A DNA stretch of 64,000 nucleotides from Thermoanaerobacterium thermosaccharolyticum DSM 571 (GTDB lineage: Bacteria; Bacillota; Thermoanaerobacteria; Thermoanaerobacterales; Thermoanaerobacteraceae), in contig NC_014410.1 of assembly GCF_000145615.1 (NCBI RefSeq), forward strand, positions 1,282,001-1,346,000. The letters are read 5' to 3'. A model generated the notes under the pieces. The model had not been told where the DNA came from, searched no databases, and saw only the letters and a list, made by a program, of their open reading frames with translations. Position 1 is the stretch's first letter. Every line of letters starts with the position of its first letter. The translations under genes and the position numbers were made by a program. Shown in pieces: positions 37,813-47,556 of this stretch.

Positions 37813-37841
37813 TTGTAAAATACATGGTTGTCTGCTATAAT
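37813..37841 (+). promoter_or_regulatory. Extended -10 sigma-A promoter for the asp23-nusB-folD-xse-ispA unit
   Basis: TTGTAA (37813-37818) and TATAAT (37836-37841), spacer 17 nt, with a TGC extension before the -10 box. It lies 24 nt upstream of the Asp23 start. Confidence 0.65.
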
Positions 37842-37864
37842 ATTTATTGAAAGGAAGTGTTATT

Positions 37865-38260
37865 ATGGAGGAAAATATAAGCCAAGAGCTTGAATTTGGT
37901 ACAATTAAAATATCAGATGATGTGGTTGCGGTAATAGCTGGATTAGCTGCAACAGAAGTTCCTGGTGTTGCAGGAATGAGTGGTGGTGTTGTGAACGGCA
38001 TTACTGAAATGCTTGGGCGTAAAAATTTATCAAAAGGCGTCAAGGTTCAAGTCGGAGAAAAGGAAGCTGCAGTTGATTTGTATATTGTAGTTGACTATGG
38101 GGTAAGAATACCTGAAATTGCATGGAATGTCCAAGAGAATGTAAAAAAGGCGATAGAAACAATGACTGGCCTTAAAGCAGTCGAAGTAAATATACATGTT
38201 CAAGGTGTTAACATGGAAAAAGAACAAAAATCTAAAGAACCACCTAAAGAAAATAAATAG
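37865..38260 (+). CDS. Asp23/Gls24 family envelope stress protein (YqhY-like)
   Basis: A 131-aa soluble protein with the Gls24 core: ISDDVVAVIAGLAATEVPGVAGM, VQVGEKEAAVDLYIVVDYG and AVEVNIHVQGV. Members associate with the membrane through AmaP and affect the envelope; YqhY in B. subtilis influences acetyl-CoA carboxylase. ATG 37865 follows AAAGGAAG. amaP and DUF2273 genes follow, the usual trio. Confidence 0.9.
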   Translation: MEENISQELEFGTIKISDDVVAVIAGLAATEVPGVAGMSGGVVNGITEMLGRKNLSKGVKVQVGEKEAAVDLYIVVDYGVRIPEIAWNVQENVKKAIETMTGLKAVEVNIHVQGVNMEKEQKSKEPPKENK

Positions 38261-38262
38261 TA

Positions 38263-38296
38263 TTTAAACCCTCTTATCGCAGAGGGTTAATTTTAG
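38263..38296 (+). other. Stem-loop between the Asp23 gene and amaP
   Basis: AACCCTCT (38267-38274) pairs with AGAGGGTT (38281-38288) around TATCGC, with only AATTTTAG after it. Probably a weak terminator or processing site that makes asp23 more abundant than downstream genes. Confidence 0.5.
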
Positions 38297-38317
38297 TATG
38301 GAGGAACAATATATAAA

Positions 38318-38854
38318 ATGAAATTAGTTGATAAAACGTTGTTAATGATATTTATAATTATCATAATGGCACTATCCATTTTATTCATTGGCTTTGGGTT
38401 TAATTTAGTCGATCCGTATAAGTTTATAAAAATATTTCAACTTAAAGGTCAAAACTATATCTACAGTGTAGCGGGTATACTTCTTATAATTTCTTGTATA
38501 ATTTTTATTATGTCTGAACTAAACAAGAAATCTGATTCTGTAGCTTCGATTATTTTAACTAGCAATTATGGCAATATTTCTGTTTCATTTAATACTATTG
38601 CTAATCTTGTAGAGAAAAAAGCAAGAACACATGATGGAATAAATACACAAAAGATCTATGTTTCAAAAGTTAAAGAGAAAATATCAATTTCTATTGATGT
38701 AACTGTTTCACCAGACGTGAATATACCAGAGGTTGCTGAAAAACTTCAAAAAGATGTAAAAAGTTATATAGAGAATACGACAGCTGTTTATATCGATAGT
38801 ATAAAAGTAAATGTAGTAAATTTGAGTTCAACTTTGAAAATGAGGGTAGAATAA
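38318..38854 (+). CDS. amaP: Alkaline shock response membrane anchor protein AmaP
   Basis: A 178-aa protein with two N-terminal transmembrane helices (about residues 8-28 and 45-65) and a cytoplasmic domain of Asp23-like fold ending in KVNVVNLSSTLKMRVE. AmaP tethers Asp23 to the membrane. Confidence 0.88.
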   Translation: MKLVDKTLLMIFIIIIMALSILFIGFGFNLVDPYKFIKIFQLKGQNYIYSVAGILLIISCIIFIMSELNKKSDSVASIILTSNYGNISVSFNTIANLVEKKARTHDGINTQKIYVSKVKEKISISIDVTVSPDVNIPEVAEKLQKDVKSYIENTTAVYIDSIKVNVVNLSSTLKMRVE

Positions 38855-38856
38855 TT

Positions 38857-39093
38857 ATGAGCAGAGAAGAATTGCTGGTATTAATTCGTAGCCATTTTGG
38901 AAAAATAGTAGGGATCTTACTTGGACTTATTATATCTTTATTTATTATCTTTTTAGGTTTTATTAAAACTTTGTTTATTTGCTTATGTACTTTTTTAGGT
39001 TATTATATTGGATATAAATTTGATTCTGGAACTTTAAATGATTTTAGTGATTTTATATATAGATTGATTGGAAAATTAAATAAGAGGAGTTGA
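38857..39093 (+). CDS. DUF2273 domain-containing small membrane protein
   Basis: A 78-aa protein with two hydrophobic segments (HFGKIVGILLGLIISLFII and TLFICLCTFLGYYIGYKFD). DUF2273 proteins commonly accompany Asp23 and AmaP. Starts 2 nt after amaP. Confidence 0.85.
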   Translation: MSREELLVLIRSHFGKIVGILLGLIISLFIIFLGFIKTLFICLCTFLGYYIGYKFDSGTLNDFSDFIYRLIGKLNKRS

Positions 39094-39098
39094 AAGAT

Positions 39099-39521
39099 GT
39101 GAATAGAACTCAAGCAAGAGAGTGGTTAGTAAAGCTATTGTATCAATTTGATGTATCAAAGTCTGAACCTCCTGACATTTTAAATAGATTTTTTGAGAGT
39201 AATGATCCTGAAGAAGAAAAAGATTATATAGAAAAAACATTTTATGGGATAGTTGAAAATGTGAATAATATTGACGATAGGATAAAGAAGTATCTTAAAA
39301 ATTGGGATATTAATAGAATTGCAAAAATTGATTTGGCAATAATAAGGTGCAGCTTCTATGAAATATTATATTGTGATGACATACCTAATAGCGTTTCCAT
39401 TAATGAAGCAGTTGAGATAGCAAAAAAGTACAGCACTGAGAAATCGCCGTCTTTTATAAATGGAATTCTGGGAAGTTTAGTAAAAGATTTTAATAATAAT
39501 GGTGATAATTATGATAATTGA
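39099..39521 (+). CDS. nusB: Transcription antitermination factor NusB
   Basis: A 140-aa all-helical RNA-binding factor needed for antitermination at rRNA operons. It shows RTQAREWLVKLLYQFDV at the start, DRIKKYLKNWDINRIAKIDLAIIRCSFYE split over the middle, and NEAVEIAKKYSTEKSPSFIN near the end. GTG 39099 is used because GAGGAG lies 9 nt upstream; TTG 39090 touches it. Confidence 0.94.
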   Translation: MNRTQAREWLVKLLYQFDVSKSEPPDILNRFFESNDPEEEKDYIEKTFYGIVENVNNIDDRIKKYLKNWDINRIAKIDLAIIRCSFYEILYCDDIPNSVSINEAVEIAKKYSTEKSPSFINGILGSLVKDFNNNGDNYDN

Positions 39522-40362
39522 TGGTAAAGTGATTGCAAAAAGAATAAGAGAAAATATAAAGGCAGAAATTCAAGAAAACAATTATAAGCCAAAGCTTGCA
39601 ATTCTCATTGCTGGAAATGATAGCGCATCCAAAATATATGCAAATGCTAAAGTTAAAGCTTGTGCAGGTGTAGGGATTGATGCTGAAGTATTTTGCTTTA
39701 GCGATAGTGAAGAAGGGAAATTTTTAAAGAAGTTAGAGGAGTTAAATGTCGATGAGAATATACATGGCATAATTGTAGAAATGCCTCTTCCAAAATCATT
39801 TAATTCACAAAGAACTTATGATATTATTAATCCTCTTAAAGATGTTGATTGCATATCTACTTATAACATGGGACGGTTATTTGCTGGTAATCCTCTCTAC
39901 TTGCCTTGTACACCACATGCAATATTGACGATTTTAAAACAATTAGATATAAACTTTACTGGAAAACATGCTGTTATCGTAGGAAGAAGTAATATATTAG
40001 GGAAACCAGTTGCCAAGCTTATGCTGGATCTCGATATGACAGTAACTCAGTGCCATTCTAAAACTGTAGATTTGCAAAAATACACTAAGATGGCAGATGT
40101 GCTTATATTGGCAGCAGGAAAGAAAAATCTTATTAATGGGGATATGATAAAAGAAGGGGTTATTTTAATCGATGCTGGAATAAATGAGTATGACGGTAAG
40201 ATATATGGAGATTGTGATTTTCAAAGTGCAGAAAATCGTTGCTTATACATAACACCTGTTCCAGGCGGCGTTGGCCCGGTTACAACGTCTATGGTTTTAC
40301 TAAATACGTTGGAGGCATATAAGAATGCTATTAAAAACACTTACAGTAAAACAAGTCAATGA
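39511..40362 (+). CDS. folD: Bifunctional methylenetetrahydrofolate dehydrogenase/cyclohydrolase FolD
   Basis: A 283-aa enzyme of one-carbon metabolism. It shows IVEMPLPKSFNSQRTYDII, the PLKDVDC motif, PCTPHAIL, HAVIVGRSNILGKPVAKLM and the C-terminal TPVPGGVGPVTTSMVL. ATG 39511 overlaps the nusB end by 11 nt. Confidence 0.96.
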   Translation: MIIDGKVIAKRIRENIKAEIQENNYKPKLAILIAGNDSASKIYANAKVKACAGVGIDAEVFCFSDSEEGKFLKKLEELNVDENIHGIIVEMPLPKSFNSQRTYDIINPLKDVDCISTYNMGRLFAGNPLYLPCTPHAILTILKQLDINFTGKHAVIVGRSNILGKPVAKLMLDLDMTVTQCHSKTVDLQKYTKMADVLILAAGKKNLINGDMIKEGVILIDAGINEYDGKIYGDCDFQSAENRCLYITPVPGGVGPVTTSMVLLNTLEAYKNAIKNTYSKTSQ

Positions 40363-41536
40363 CTATTTAAAAAGCATAGTTGGCAGTGACATAATATTAA
40401 AACATATAATGATAAAGGGTGAAATATCGAATTTGCATTTTAGGGGACAAGCATTGTATTTTACATTAGTGGATGAATATTCATCTTTAAAATGTGTTAT
40501 GTTTGAGGAATATGTTAATGATTTAAACATCGACGTAAAAAATGGCATGTCTGTTATTGCAACAGGTAGAATATCTGTTTATGAAAAAAGTGGTGCGTTC
40601 GAATTGCTTGTTTCTAAAATTGATGTTGAGGGAGCAGGCGCGCTTTTTTTATCTTTTGAAAAATTAAAACAGAAGCTTAGAAATGAGGGATTATTCGATT
40701 CTGGTAAAAAGAAACCAATTCCTAAGAATCCTAATAAAATTGGCGTAATAACGTCGCCAACAGGCGCAGCAATCCATGACATAATAAATATTTTAAGACG
40801 AAGGAAACCATCCATAGATATATTGGTGGTTCCAATTTTGGTCCAGGGCAGCTCAGCTTCATTGGAGATTGAAGAAGCAATAAAGAAGGTAAATAGAAGA
40901 AATGATGTGGACTTAATTATATTAGGAAGAGGTGGAGGCTCATTTGAAGATTTTTACCCATTTAATGAAGAAAGAGTAGCAAGAGCTATTTATAATTCTA
41001 GAATACCTATAATATCTGCTGTCGGACATGAGACCGATTTTACGATTGCTGATTTTGTTGCTGATTTAAGAGCACCGACACCATCTGCTGCAGCCGAATT
41101 AGCTGTAACTGATGTTAATATTTATAATGAAAAAATAGAAAATTATAAAAGGAGTTTATATCATTATGCAATGTCTATAATTATAAATAAAAGGCATCAT
41201 TTAAATAGTTTAAAAAAATCAATTATGAGTAAAAATCCAATTGTCAAAAATCAGCAGTTAAAAATACGGTTAAATAGTTTAAATAGGATTATGGAAGACA
41301 GTATTTACAGCGTTATAAACAATAAAAAGTTTAAATATATAAGTTTGATTGACAAATTAAATACTTTAAGTCCTTTAAATGTTTTAAAGCGTGGTTATAC
41401 TTTGACAATGGATAAAGATAATGTAAGGCCAATTACAAAAGTCGAGAATCTTTCTGCCAATGATAAAATATACGTGTTATTTGAAGATGGTGAAGCTAAA
41501 TGTACTGTTAATGAGGTGAGAATATATGAACGATAA
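40325..41536 (+). CDS. xseA: Exodeoxyribonuclease VII large subunit
   Basis: A 403-aa nuclease subunit. The N-terminal OB fold ([13 protein letters not shown] ... [21 protein letters not shown], split) is followed by the catalytic domain with [34 protein letters not shown] and [19 protein letters not shown]. It overlaps folD by 38 nt. With XseB it degrades single-stranded DNA. Confidence 0.95.
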   Translation: MLLKTLTVKQVNDYLKSIVGSDIILKHIMIKGEISNLHFRGQALYFTLVDEYSSLKCVMFEEYVNDLNIDVKNGMSVIATGRISVYEKSGAFELLVSKIDVEGAGALFLSFEKLKQKLRNEGLFDSGKKKPIPKNPNKIGVITSPTGAAIHDIINILRRRKPSIDILVVPILVQGSSASLEIEEAIKKVNRRNDVDLIILGRGGGSFEDFYPFNEERVARAIYNSRIPIISAVGHETDFTIADFVADLRAPTPSAAAELAVTDVNIYNEKIENYKRSLYHYAMSIIINKRHHLNSLKKSIMSKNPIVKNQQLKIRLNSLNRIMEDSIYSVINNKKFKYISLIDKLNTLSPLNVLKRGYTLTMDKDNVRPITKVENLSANDKIYVLFEDGEAKCTVNEVRIYER

Positions 41537-41756
41537 TATAGATTTTGAGAAAAATATGGACAAGTTGGAGGAGATAGTTAAAAAGCTAGAAAAGGGAAAT
41601 TTGCCATTAGAAGAATCTTTTAAACTATTTAAAGAAGGTCTTTTATTATCCCAAAAATTAAATAATGTACTAAATGATATTGAAGGCAAGATTACTATGC
41701 TCATCAATAACGATGAAGAAGTACCTTTTAACTTAGAGGAGGACAAAGATGTTTGA
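41526..41756 (+). CDS. xseB: Exodeoxyribonuclease VII small subunit
   Basis: A 76-aa helical subunit with the family signature [20 protein letters not shown] followed by [13 protein letters not shown]. It overlaps xseA by 11 nt and ispA by 8 nt. Confidence 0.95.
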   Translation: MNDNIDFEKNMDKLEEIVKKLEKGNLPLEESFKLFKEGLLLSQKLNNVLNDIEGKITMLINNDEEVPFNLEEDKDV

Positions 41757-42630
41757 TGACATTCTTATGGAAAAGATTGAATATATTAATAATGGATTAA
41801 ATAAGCTATTAGATATAGATGATAAACCGGAAATTTTGTATGATGCAATGAGGTACAGTGTTTTTGCTGGTGGGAAAAGGCTTCGACCAGTATTATGCAT
41901 ATCATCATGCGAACTTGTTGGCGGAGATAGAGATGATGCACTGCCGGTTGCTTGCGCCATAGAATTTATACATACATACTCATTAATACATGATGATTTG
42001 CCGGCTATGGATAATGATGACTTAAGGCGTGGAAAACCTACCAATCACAAGGTTTATGGTGAAGCACTTGCAATTCTTGCCGGAGATGCTTTATTAAATT
42101 ACGGATTCGAGGTATTAATACATCATGCGTTAGATTCAGCAAATTGTCAAAATATATTGAGAGCAACAGAGGAGATTGCACATGCTGCAGGATGTCATGG
42201 CATGATAGGTGGCCAAGTTGTTGATTTATTGTCGGAGAATAAAAACATAACTGAAGAAGAATTAAAATTTATGCATGACCATAAAACAGGTGCGTTGATA
42301 AAGGCTTCTGTTGTTGCTGGCGCAATAATGGGTGGAGCTGATGATGAGACAATTAAAAAATTAAGTGATTATGCTGAATATATAGGTTTGGCATTTCAGA
42401 TAAAAGATGATATTTTAGATGTTTTAGGTGATGAATCAAAGCTTGGGAAAAATGTAAAAAGTGATTTAGAAAACGGTAAGTCAACGTTTGTAAGTGTATT
42501 TGGACTTCAGCGATCTATAAGCTTAGTTAAAGAATTAACTGCAAGTGCAATTAGAATATTAGATGATTTTGGAGAGAAGAGCGAATTTTTAAAAAGCCTT
42601 ACTAAATATATGGCAGATAGAGATAGCTAA
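41749..42630 (+). CDS. ispA: Polyprenyl synthetase, geranyl/farnesyl diphosphate synthase type
   Basis: A 293-aa short-chain prenyl transferase making farnesyl diphosphate for undecaprenyl phosphate and other isoprenoids. It has the first Asp-rich motif [14 protein letters not shown], a [16 protein letters not shown] region and the second Asp-rich motif IKDDILD. It lies upstream of the OLE RNA and dxs, so isoprenoid genes flank OLE on both sides. Confidence 0.95.
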   Translation: MFDDILMEKIEYINNGLNKLLDIDDKPEILYDAMRYSVFAGGKRLRPVLCISSCELVGGDRDDALPVACAIEFIHTYSLIHDDLPAMDNDDLRRGKPTNHKVYGEALAILAGDALLNYGFEVLIHHALDSANCQNILRATEEIAHAAGCHGMIGGQVVDLLSENKNITEEELKFMHDHKTGALIKASVVAGAIMGGADDETIKKLSDYAEYIGLAFQIKDDILDVLGDESKLGKNVKSDLENGKSTFVSVFGLQRSISLVKELTASAIRILDDFGEKSEFLKSLTKYMADRDS

Positions 42631-42723
42631 AGTATAACATAGCATATGTTAAATTAATATATGTAGTATATTTTTAGACATTATCAACACTCATTAGAAG
42701 CAAAAGCTGAACAATTATGATAT

Positions 42724-42752
42724 TTGATAGTGTTAAATAAAAATGTTATAAT
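42724..42752 (+). promoter_or_regulatory. Sigma-A promoter of the OLE RNA
   Basis: TTGATA (42724-42729) and a consensus TATAAT (42747-42752) with a 17-nt spacer. The predicted start is near 42759, matching the start of the OLE 5' arm at 42765. Confidence 0.7.
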
Positions 42753-42758
42753 CAATAT

Positions 42759-43335
42759 CGACATGAAGTGGTGCAGTATCCTAGTCGGTATTGTTAATTC
42801 TGAAGACGGGCCTAAAAATCCGTTAAAGGCATATCGATGAAGTTCCTGGTGCTGGCTTTTGATGCCCAATCGAGGGCTCGTGCTGGGAGTTAAGAAAAGA
42901 GGGGCAACCTGCAATGGCATGTGGGCATTGACCCCCTTTTCGTGGAGACCTATTCACGTGGCATGATGCTACGGTATAGGGTGAACCTACCATGCGGTAA
43001 TAAAGCTGTGGGTAGTGTAGCCTGCCTTGAGTGATTAAGGTGGTTATCAGACTGAACTTTAACTTAATGAGCTCTTAAGTTAAAGCTATTGCTGATGAAA
43101 CCTTAATTGCAAAAGAGGATAGGAATTAACAAACCGTCGAGGAAAGCTCCTAGGCTGCTCGAACGAGGCATATTGAGGATTACAGTGTGGACTAAGTGGT
43201 AATCCAGTCATACCATTGGCGACAAGGTAGATTCAGGCTTAAAGGGAAACCGCCAAATGGCGACAGTTGGTGCCTGAATGGGAAATCCTGCTGGACCTAA
43301 GCCACAAAATTTACTCAATATGCTACCACTTCAAT
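42759..43335 (+). ncRNA. ole: OLE RNA (ornate, large, extremophilic RNA)
   Basis: A GC-richer, gene-free block of about 575 nt between ispA and oapA. GAAGTGGT at 42765-42772 pairs with ACCACTTC at 43325-43332 and closes the whole molecule; GCA next to it pairs with TGC across a one-nt bulge. Internal helices include GAAAAG-A-GGGG (42894-42904) with CCCC-CTTTTC (42932-42941), CAATG-CATTG (42912-42916/42926-42930), and a perfect 11-bp hairpin at 43057-43085. Size, position before a membrane protein of the OapA type, and the xseB-ispA-ole-oapA-dxs order are those of OLE. OLE forms a membrane ribonucleoprotein linked to cold, ethanol and Mg2+ tolerance; its mechanism is unsettled. Confidence 0.9.
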
Positions 43336-43356
43336 ACATAGGGAGGATTTTTTTTA

Positions 43357-43935
43357 ATGCGCTCAAAAAAACTTAATATAAATTATAAGTGGACTATAAA
43401 TGCTTTTATTTTTAGCTTTGTGTTGGCAGTTATTATGAATTTTTCTTCAGATATCTTATTGAAAAAAAGCAATATAATAATTGCTTTTTTTGTATTATTA
43501 GTTATTGTGTTTACAGGAATTTTATTTGATATTATAGGTATTGCTGTTGCAACTGGTACTGAAGAGCCTTTTCATTCGATGGCGTCAAATAAAGTTTTTG
43601 GTGCGAAACAATCTATTAAATTGATACGAAATGCAGATATTGTTACAAATTTTTGTAATGATATAATCGGTGATATATGCGGAATTGTGTCTGGTGCTGC
43701 TTTAACCAGTATTATTACAAAATTATCTTTGTCTGGTGCAAGAAGTACTGTATACGCAACTATTTTTGGAGGAATATTATCTGCCGTAACAATTGGTGGC
43801 AAAGCTTTAGGGAAAAATTTTGGTATGCATAAGAGTCAGTCTATCATATTTGCTGTTGGCATATTTCTAGCCTGGATCGAAAAATATACAGGTGTAGATT
43901 TTTTTCCTTCTAATTCTAAAAGGAATAAAAAATAG
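43357..43935 (+). CDS. oapA: OLE-associated membrane protein OapA
   Basis: A 192-aa membrane protein with a basic N-terminus and about four hydrophobic segments: FIFSFVLAVIMNF, NIIIAFFVLLVIVFTGILFD, a central IVSGAALTSIITKL, and SQSIIFAVGIFLAWIE. A conserved FDIIGIAVATGTEEPFHSMA region lies between the second and third. OapA binds OLE RNA and places it at the membrane. ATG 43357 has GGGAGG upstream, directly after the 3' end of OLE. Confidence 0.88.
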   Translation: MRSKKLNINYKWTINAFIFSFVLAVIMNFSSDILLKKSNIIIAFFVLLVIVFTGILFDIIGIAVATGTEEPFHSMASNKVFGAKQSIKLIRNADIVTNFCNDIIGDICGIVSGAALTSIITKLSLSGARSTVYATIFGGILSAVTIGGKALGKNFGMHKSQSIIFAVGIFLAWIEKYTGVDFFPSNSKRNKK

Positions 43936-43951
43936 AAAGTGAGTGGGCGTG

Positions 43952-45808
43952 ATGCTCGAAAGAATTAATACACCAAACGATATAAAAAAATACAGTGTAG
44001 CTGAACTAGAAGCTTTATCAAAAGAGATACGTAGTTTTTTAATAGAACAAATATCAAAGACAGGTGGACATCTTGCATCCAATCTTGGGGTTGTTGAGTT
44101 AACAATTGCACTTCATTATGTATTTGATTCACCTACAGATAAAATTATTTGGGATGTTGGTCACCAAAGCTATGTACATAAGATTTTAACTGGAAGGCGT
44201 GATTTATTTGATGGTTTAAGAAAATTTGGAGGATTATCAGGATTTCCAAAAAGAAACGAAAGCGTACATGATATATTTGAGACAGGCCATAGCAGTACAT
44301 CAATATCTGCCGCTTTAGGGATAGCAAAAGCAAGGGATCTAAATAACGAAAAATATTCTGTTATATCTGTTATTGGAGATGGTGCACTTACTGGTGGCAT
44401 GGCTTTTGAGGCTTTAAATGATGCTGGCAGATCAAAAACTAACCTAATTGTGATATTGAATCACAATGAAATGTCAATATCAAAAAATGTTGGAAGTCTT
44501 TCGCTGTATTTAAGTAAATTGAGAACGGATCCCAATTATTTTAAGTTAAAACGGGATTTGGAGAATATATTAAATTTGATACCTCCAATAGGCAAAAGCA
44601 TTCACAAATCTATAGAAAAGATTAAAGATTCCATAAAACAATTATTTGTTCCCGGCATGTTTTTTGAAGAGATGGGATTTACATATTTAGGACCTATTGA
44701 TGGCCATGACCTTGATTCTCTAATTGACGTATTAAAAAGGGCAAAAAAAATGGAAGGGCCGATATTTATACATGTAATAACAAAAAAAGGCAAAGGTTAT
44801 GTGTTTGCTGAAGAGAATCCTGATAAATTTCATTCAGCAGTTCCATTTAATATAAATACAGGCGAGTTTAAGAAAAAAAATTATGATACATATTCTGATG
44901 TATTTGGTAAAACTTTAACAGATTTGGCTACGAAAAATGATAAAATTGTAGCGATAACTGCTGCAATGCCTGATGGTACGGGATTAAACTATTTTGCTGA
45001 AAAGTTTCCCAACAGATTTTATGATGTAGGAATAGCCGAGCAACATGCAGCCACATTCGCAGCGGGTATGGCCATCAATGGCTATAAGCCATATTTTGCT
45101 GTATATTCAACGTTTTTGCAAAGAGCATTTGACCAAGTAATACATGATATATGTATACAAAATTTGCCTGTAGTTTTGGCGATAGATAGAGCTGGTCTTG
45201 TAGGAGAAGATGGTGAAACACATCAAGGTGTGTTTGATGTTTCATTTTTAAGGATGATACCGAACATGACTATTATGGCTCCTAAAGATGCCAATGAATT
45301 TGTTGAAATGATTAAATTATCAAGTATGATGCAGGGACCTTGCGCAATAAGGTATCCAAAAGGAAATGCAGGTGATTATGATAGCAAAAGAAAAGTGAGC
45401 TTTAAATTAGGCAAAGCTGAAGTTATACGCGAAGGTAGTAATGTGGCTATTTTTGCACTTGGTAGGATGGTTAATATTGCAATAGATGCTATAGATAAAC
45501 TTCAAAAAAATTCTGTAAATCCATATTTAGTGAATCTAAGATTCGTAAAGCCCCTTGATATTGAGACGATCTTGGGGATTTCAAAAAAAGTTGATTATAT
45601 ATTTACTGTTGAAGATAATGTAATAGTAGGCGGTGTAGGCAGTGCTATATTAGAGCTTCTTAGCGATAACAAGATTTATAAAAAGTTCTATAGATTTGGT
45701 TTTCCAGATAAATTTATTGAGCATGGCGATGTGGATAGCTTATTTAAAAAGTATAGATTAGATAGTGATTCTCTGGCAGAAAAAATTATTGAATTGGTGA
45801 TATCATGA
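43952..45808 (+). CDS. dxs: 1-deoxy-D-xylulose-5-phosphate synthase
   Basis: A 618-aa thiamine diphosphate enzyme at the entry of the MEP isoprenoid pathway. It shows TGGHLASNLGVVELTIALH, DVGHQSYVHKILTGR, the ThDP motif GDGALTGGMAFEALNDAG, and in the pyrimidine domain DVGIAEQHAATFAAGMA. Two in-frame GTG codons lie just before ATG 43952, so the start may be up to 9 nt earlier. Part of the OLE-oapA-dxs block. Confidence 0.96.
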   Translation: MLERINTPNDIKKYSVAELEALSKEIRSFLIEQISKTGGHLASNLGVVELTIALHYVFDSPTDKIIWDVGHQSYVHKILTGRRDLFDGLRKFGGLSGFPKRNESVHDIFETGHSSTSISAALGIAKARDLNNEKYSVISVIGDGALTGGMAFEALNDAGRSKTNLIVILNHNEMSISKNVGSLSLYLSKLRTDPNYFKLKRDLENILNLIPPIGKSIHKSIEKIKDSIKQLFVPGMFFEEMGFTYLGPIDGHDLDSLIDVLKRAKKMEGPIFIHVITKKGKGYVFAEENPDKFHSAVPFNINTGEFKKKNYDTYSDVFGKTLTDLATKNDKIVAITAAMPDGTGLNYFAEKFPNRFYDVGIAEQHAATFAAGMAINGYKPYFAVYSTFLQRAFDQVIHDICIQNLPVVLAIDRAGLVGEDGETHQGVFDVSFLRMIPNMTIMAPKDANEFVEMIKLSSMMQGPCAIRYPKGNAGDYDSKRKVSFKLGKAEVIREGSNVAIFALGRMVNIAIDAIDKLQKNSVNPYLVNLRFVKPLDIETILGISKKVDYIFTVEDNVIVGGVGSAILELLSDNKIYKKFYRFGFPDKFIEHGDVDSLFKKYRLDSDSLAEKIIELVIS

Positions 45809-46614
45809 AGGAAAAAGAAAGAGCAGATATATTATTAGTGAAGAAAGGTTTTTTTACATCTCGCGAAAAGGCTAAAGCTTCAATTATGGCAGGAGAAATA
45901 TTTGCAGATGGCAAAAGGGTAAATAAGGCTGGAGATATAATCAGCGTTAATTCAATACTGGAAGTAAAAGGTAAATCCAACCCTTATGTTAGTCGTGGAG
46001 GTTTAAAGCTTGAGAAAGCGATAAAATATTTTAAAATTGATGTAAAAGATAAAATCGCAATGGATGTTGGAGCATCTACTGGTGGATTTACAGATTGTTT
46101 ATTAAAAAATGGTGCTAGAAAGGTATATGCTATTGATGTTGGATATGGCCAGCTAGATTGGAGCTTAAGAAATGATAAACGTGTTGTAAACATGGAAAGA
46201 ACTAATATACGTTATCTTAATGATTTACCTGATGTTGTCGATATAGTGACTATAGATGTGTCTTTTATATCACTTGCTATTGTAATACCGGCAATTAAGA
46301 AATTCTTGAAAAATGATGGTGAATTAGTATCTCTCATAAAGCCGCAATTTGAAGCTGGGAGAGAAAAAGTTGGGAAAAATGGTGTTGTAAAGGACCGAAG
46401 CGTCCATATAGAAGTTATAAATAAAGTTATTGATGTATTAAGAGGACTATCATTTGGTATTCAGGGAATTACTTTTTCTCCTATAAAAGGCCCAGAGGGA
46501 AATATTGAGTATTTAATTTATGCAAAAAATAATGATACCAATTTCATTGAAATTGATGTTGAAAAATTAGTAGAAATGTCGCATGATATACTTAATAAAA
46601 ATAAAAAGTTATAA
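45805..46614 (+). CDS. tlyA: TlyA family rRNA (cytidine-2'-O)-methyltransferase
   Basis: A 269-aa protein with an N-terminal S4 RNA-binding domain (RADILLVKKGFFTSREKAKASI) and an FtsJ-like methyltransferase domain (IAMDVGASTGGFTDCLL, VYAIDVGYGQLDW). TlyA 2'-O-methylates 16S and 23S rRNA; some members are called hemolysins. Overlaps dxs by 4 nt. Confidence 0.93.
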   Translation: MKEKERADILLVKKGFFTSREKAKASIMAGEIFADGKRVNKAGDIISVNSILEVKGKSNPYVSRGGLKLEKAIKYFKIDVKDKIAMDVGASTGGFTDCLLKNGARKVYAIDVGYGQLDWSLRNDKRVVNMERTNIRYLNDLPDVVDIVTIDVSFISLAIVIPAIKKFLKNDGELVSLIKPQFEAGREKVGKNGVVKDRSVHIEVINKVIDVLRGLSFGIQGITFSPIKGPEGNIEYLIYAKNNDTNFIEIDVEKLVEMSHDILNKNKKL

Positions 46615-46617
46615 AAA

Positions 46618-46646
46618 GAAGGATATTTAAAAATTTTGTAGAATTA
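46618..46646 (+). promoter_or_regulatory. Sigma-H-type promoter upstream of nadK-argR-recN
   Basis: GAAGGATAT (46618-46626) matches the -35 consensus RnAGGAWWW, and GTAGAATTA (46638-46646) matches the -10 consensus RnnGAATWW, with an 11-nt spacer. One of four such elements in the window. Confidence 0.65.
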
Positions 46647-46678
46647 TGAATTTAAGTTTTTAAATATGTGGTGATTGA

Positions 46679-47542
46679 ATGAAAAATATTTGCGTTATAC
46701 CTAATGTACACAAAGATAAAAATTTAAGGATGACCCAAAGTCTTGTCAGCTGGATTATTGAACATGGTAATAATCCTGTTTTAAATGAAGTTATTGCATC
46801 GAAAATTGGTTATGCTGAATATGGCAAAAGTACTTCAGAAATTTTTGAAGTCAGCGATTTCATTGTAGTTTTAGGTGGTGATGGTACGATTTTAAACGTT
46901 GCCAGACAATGTGCATCATATTCGACTCCAATTCTCGGCGTTAATTTAGGACATCTGGGATTTTTAGCAGAGGTTGACAATGAAAATGTATATGAAGCGG
47001 TAGAAAAGATAATCAAAGGGGAATTTTCAATTGATAAAAGGATGATGTTGGAAGCAAGTGTTGTTAAAGATAATATGGAAGTAGTTAATTTTATTGCTTT
47101 AAATGATATTGTTGTAACTAGGGGTTCTTTTTCCAGGATGGTAAAATTAAAAGCATTTGTAAATGAACAATATGTGAATACTTATTTAGCAGACGGAATT
47201 ATTATATCCAGTCCAACAGGTTCAACTGCATATTCTTTATCTGCAGGAGGGCCTATCGTGTATCCGAACCTAGAATTGTTTGTCATAACACCAATATGTC
47301 CTCATACATTGCATTCGCGCTCAATAATTGTATCAGAAAAAGATAGAGTAAAGCTTGTAATAGTGGGAGAGAATCAAGATGTAATGATAACAACCGATGG
47401 ACAGCAGGGTTATAAACTAGACAGTGGTGATACTATTTATATAAGGAAGAGTAATAAATATACTAATTTAATACGACTTAAAAATACAAATTTCTTCGAT
47501 TTATTGCGTAGCAAGTTATCAGAGAGAAATATTAACATATAA
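46679..47542 (+). CDS. nadK: NAD kinase
   Basis: A 287-aa enzyme that makes NADP from NAD. The GGDGT motif is near residues 66-70 ([13 protein letters not shown]), [12 protein letters not shown] follows, and the C-terminal part has [16 protein letters not shown]. First gene of the unit that follows the sigma-H promoter; it is 64 nt downstream of tlyA. Confidence 0.96.
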   Translation: MKNICVIPNVHKDKNLRMTQSLVSWIIEHGNNPVLNEVIASKIGYAEYGKSTSEIFEVSDFIVVLGGDGTILNVARQCASYSTPILGVNLGHLGFLAEVDNENVYEAVEKIIKGEFSIDKRMMLEASVVKDNMEVVNFIALNDIVVTRGSFSRMVKLKAFVNEQYVNTYLADGIIISSPTGSTAYSLSAGGPIVYPNLELFVITPICPHTLHSRSIIVSEKDRVKLVIVGENQDVMITTDGQQGYKLDSGDTIYIRKSNKYTNLIRLKNTNFFDLLRSKLSERNINI

Positions 47543-47556
47543 CAAGGAGTGTAAGA

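Noticed and set aside
42684-42920. 78-codon minus-strand reading frame over the 5' part of OLE
   Set aside because: It has no ribosome binding site, overlaps a strongly structured RNA and its product resembles nothing known; the RNA explains the sequence.
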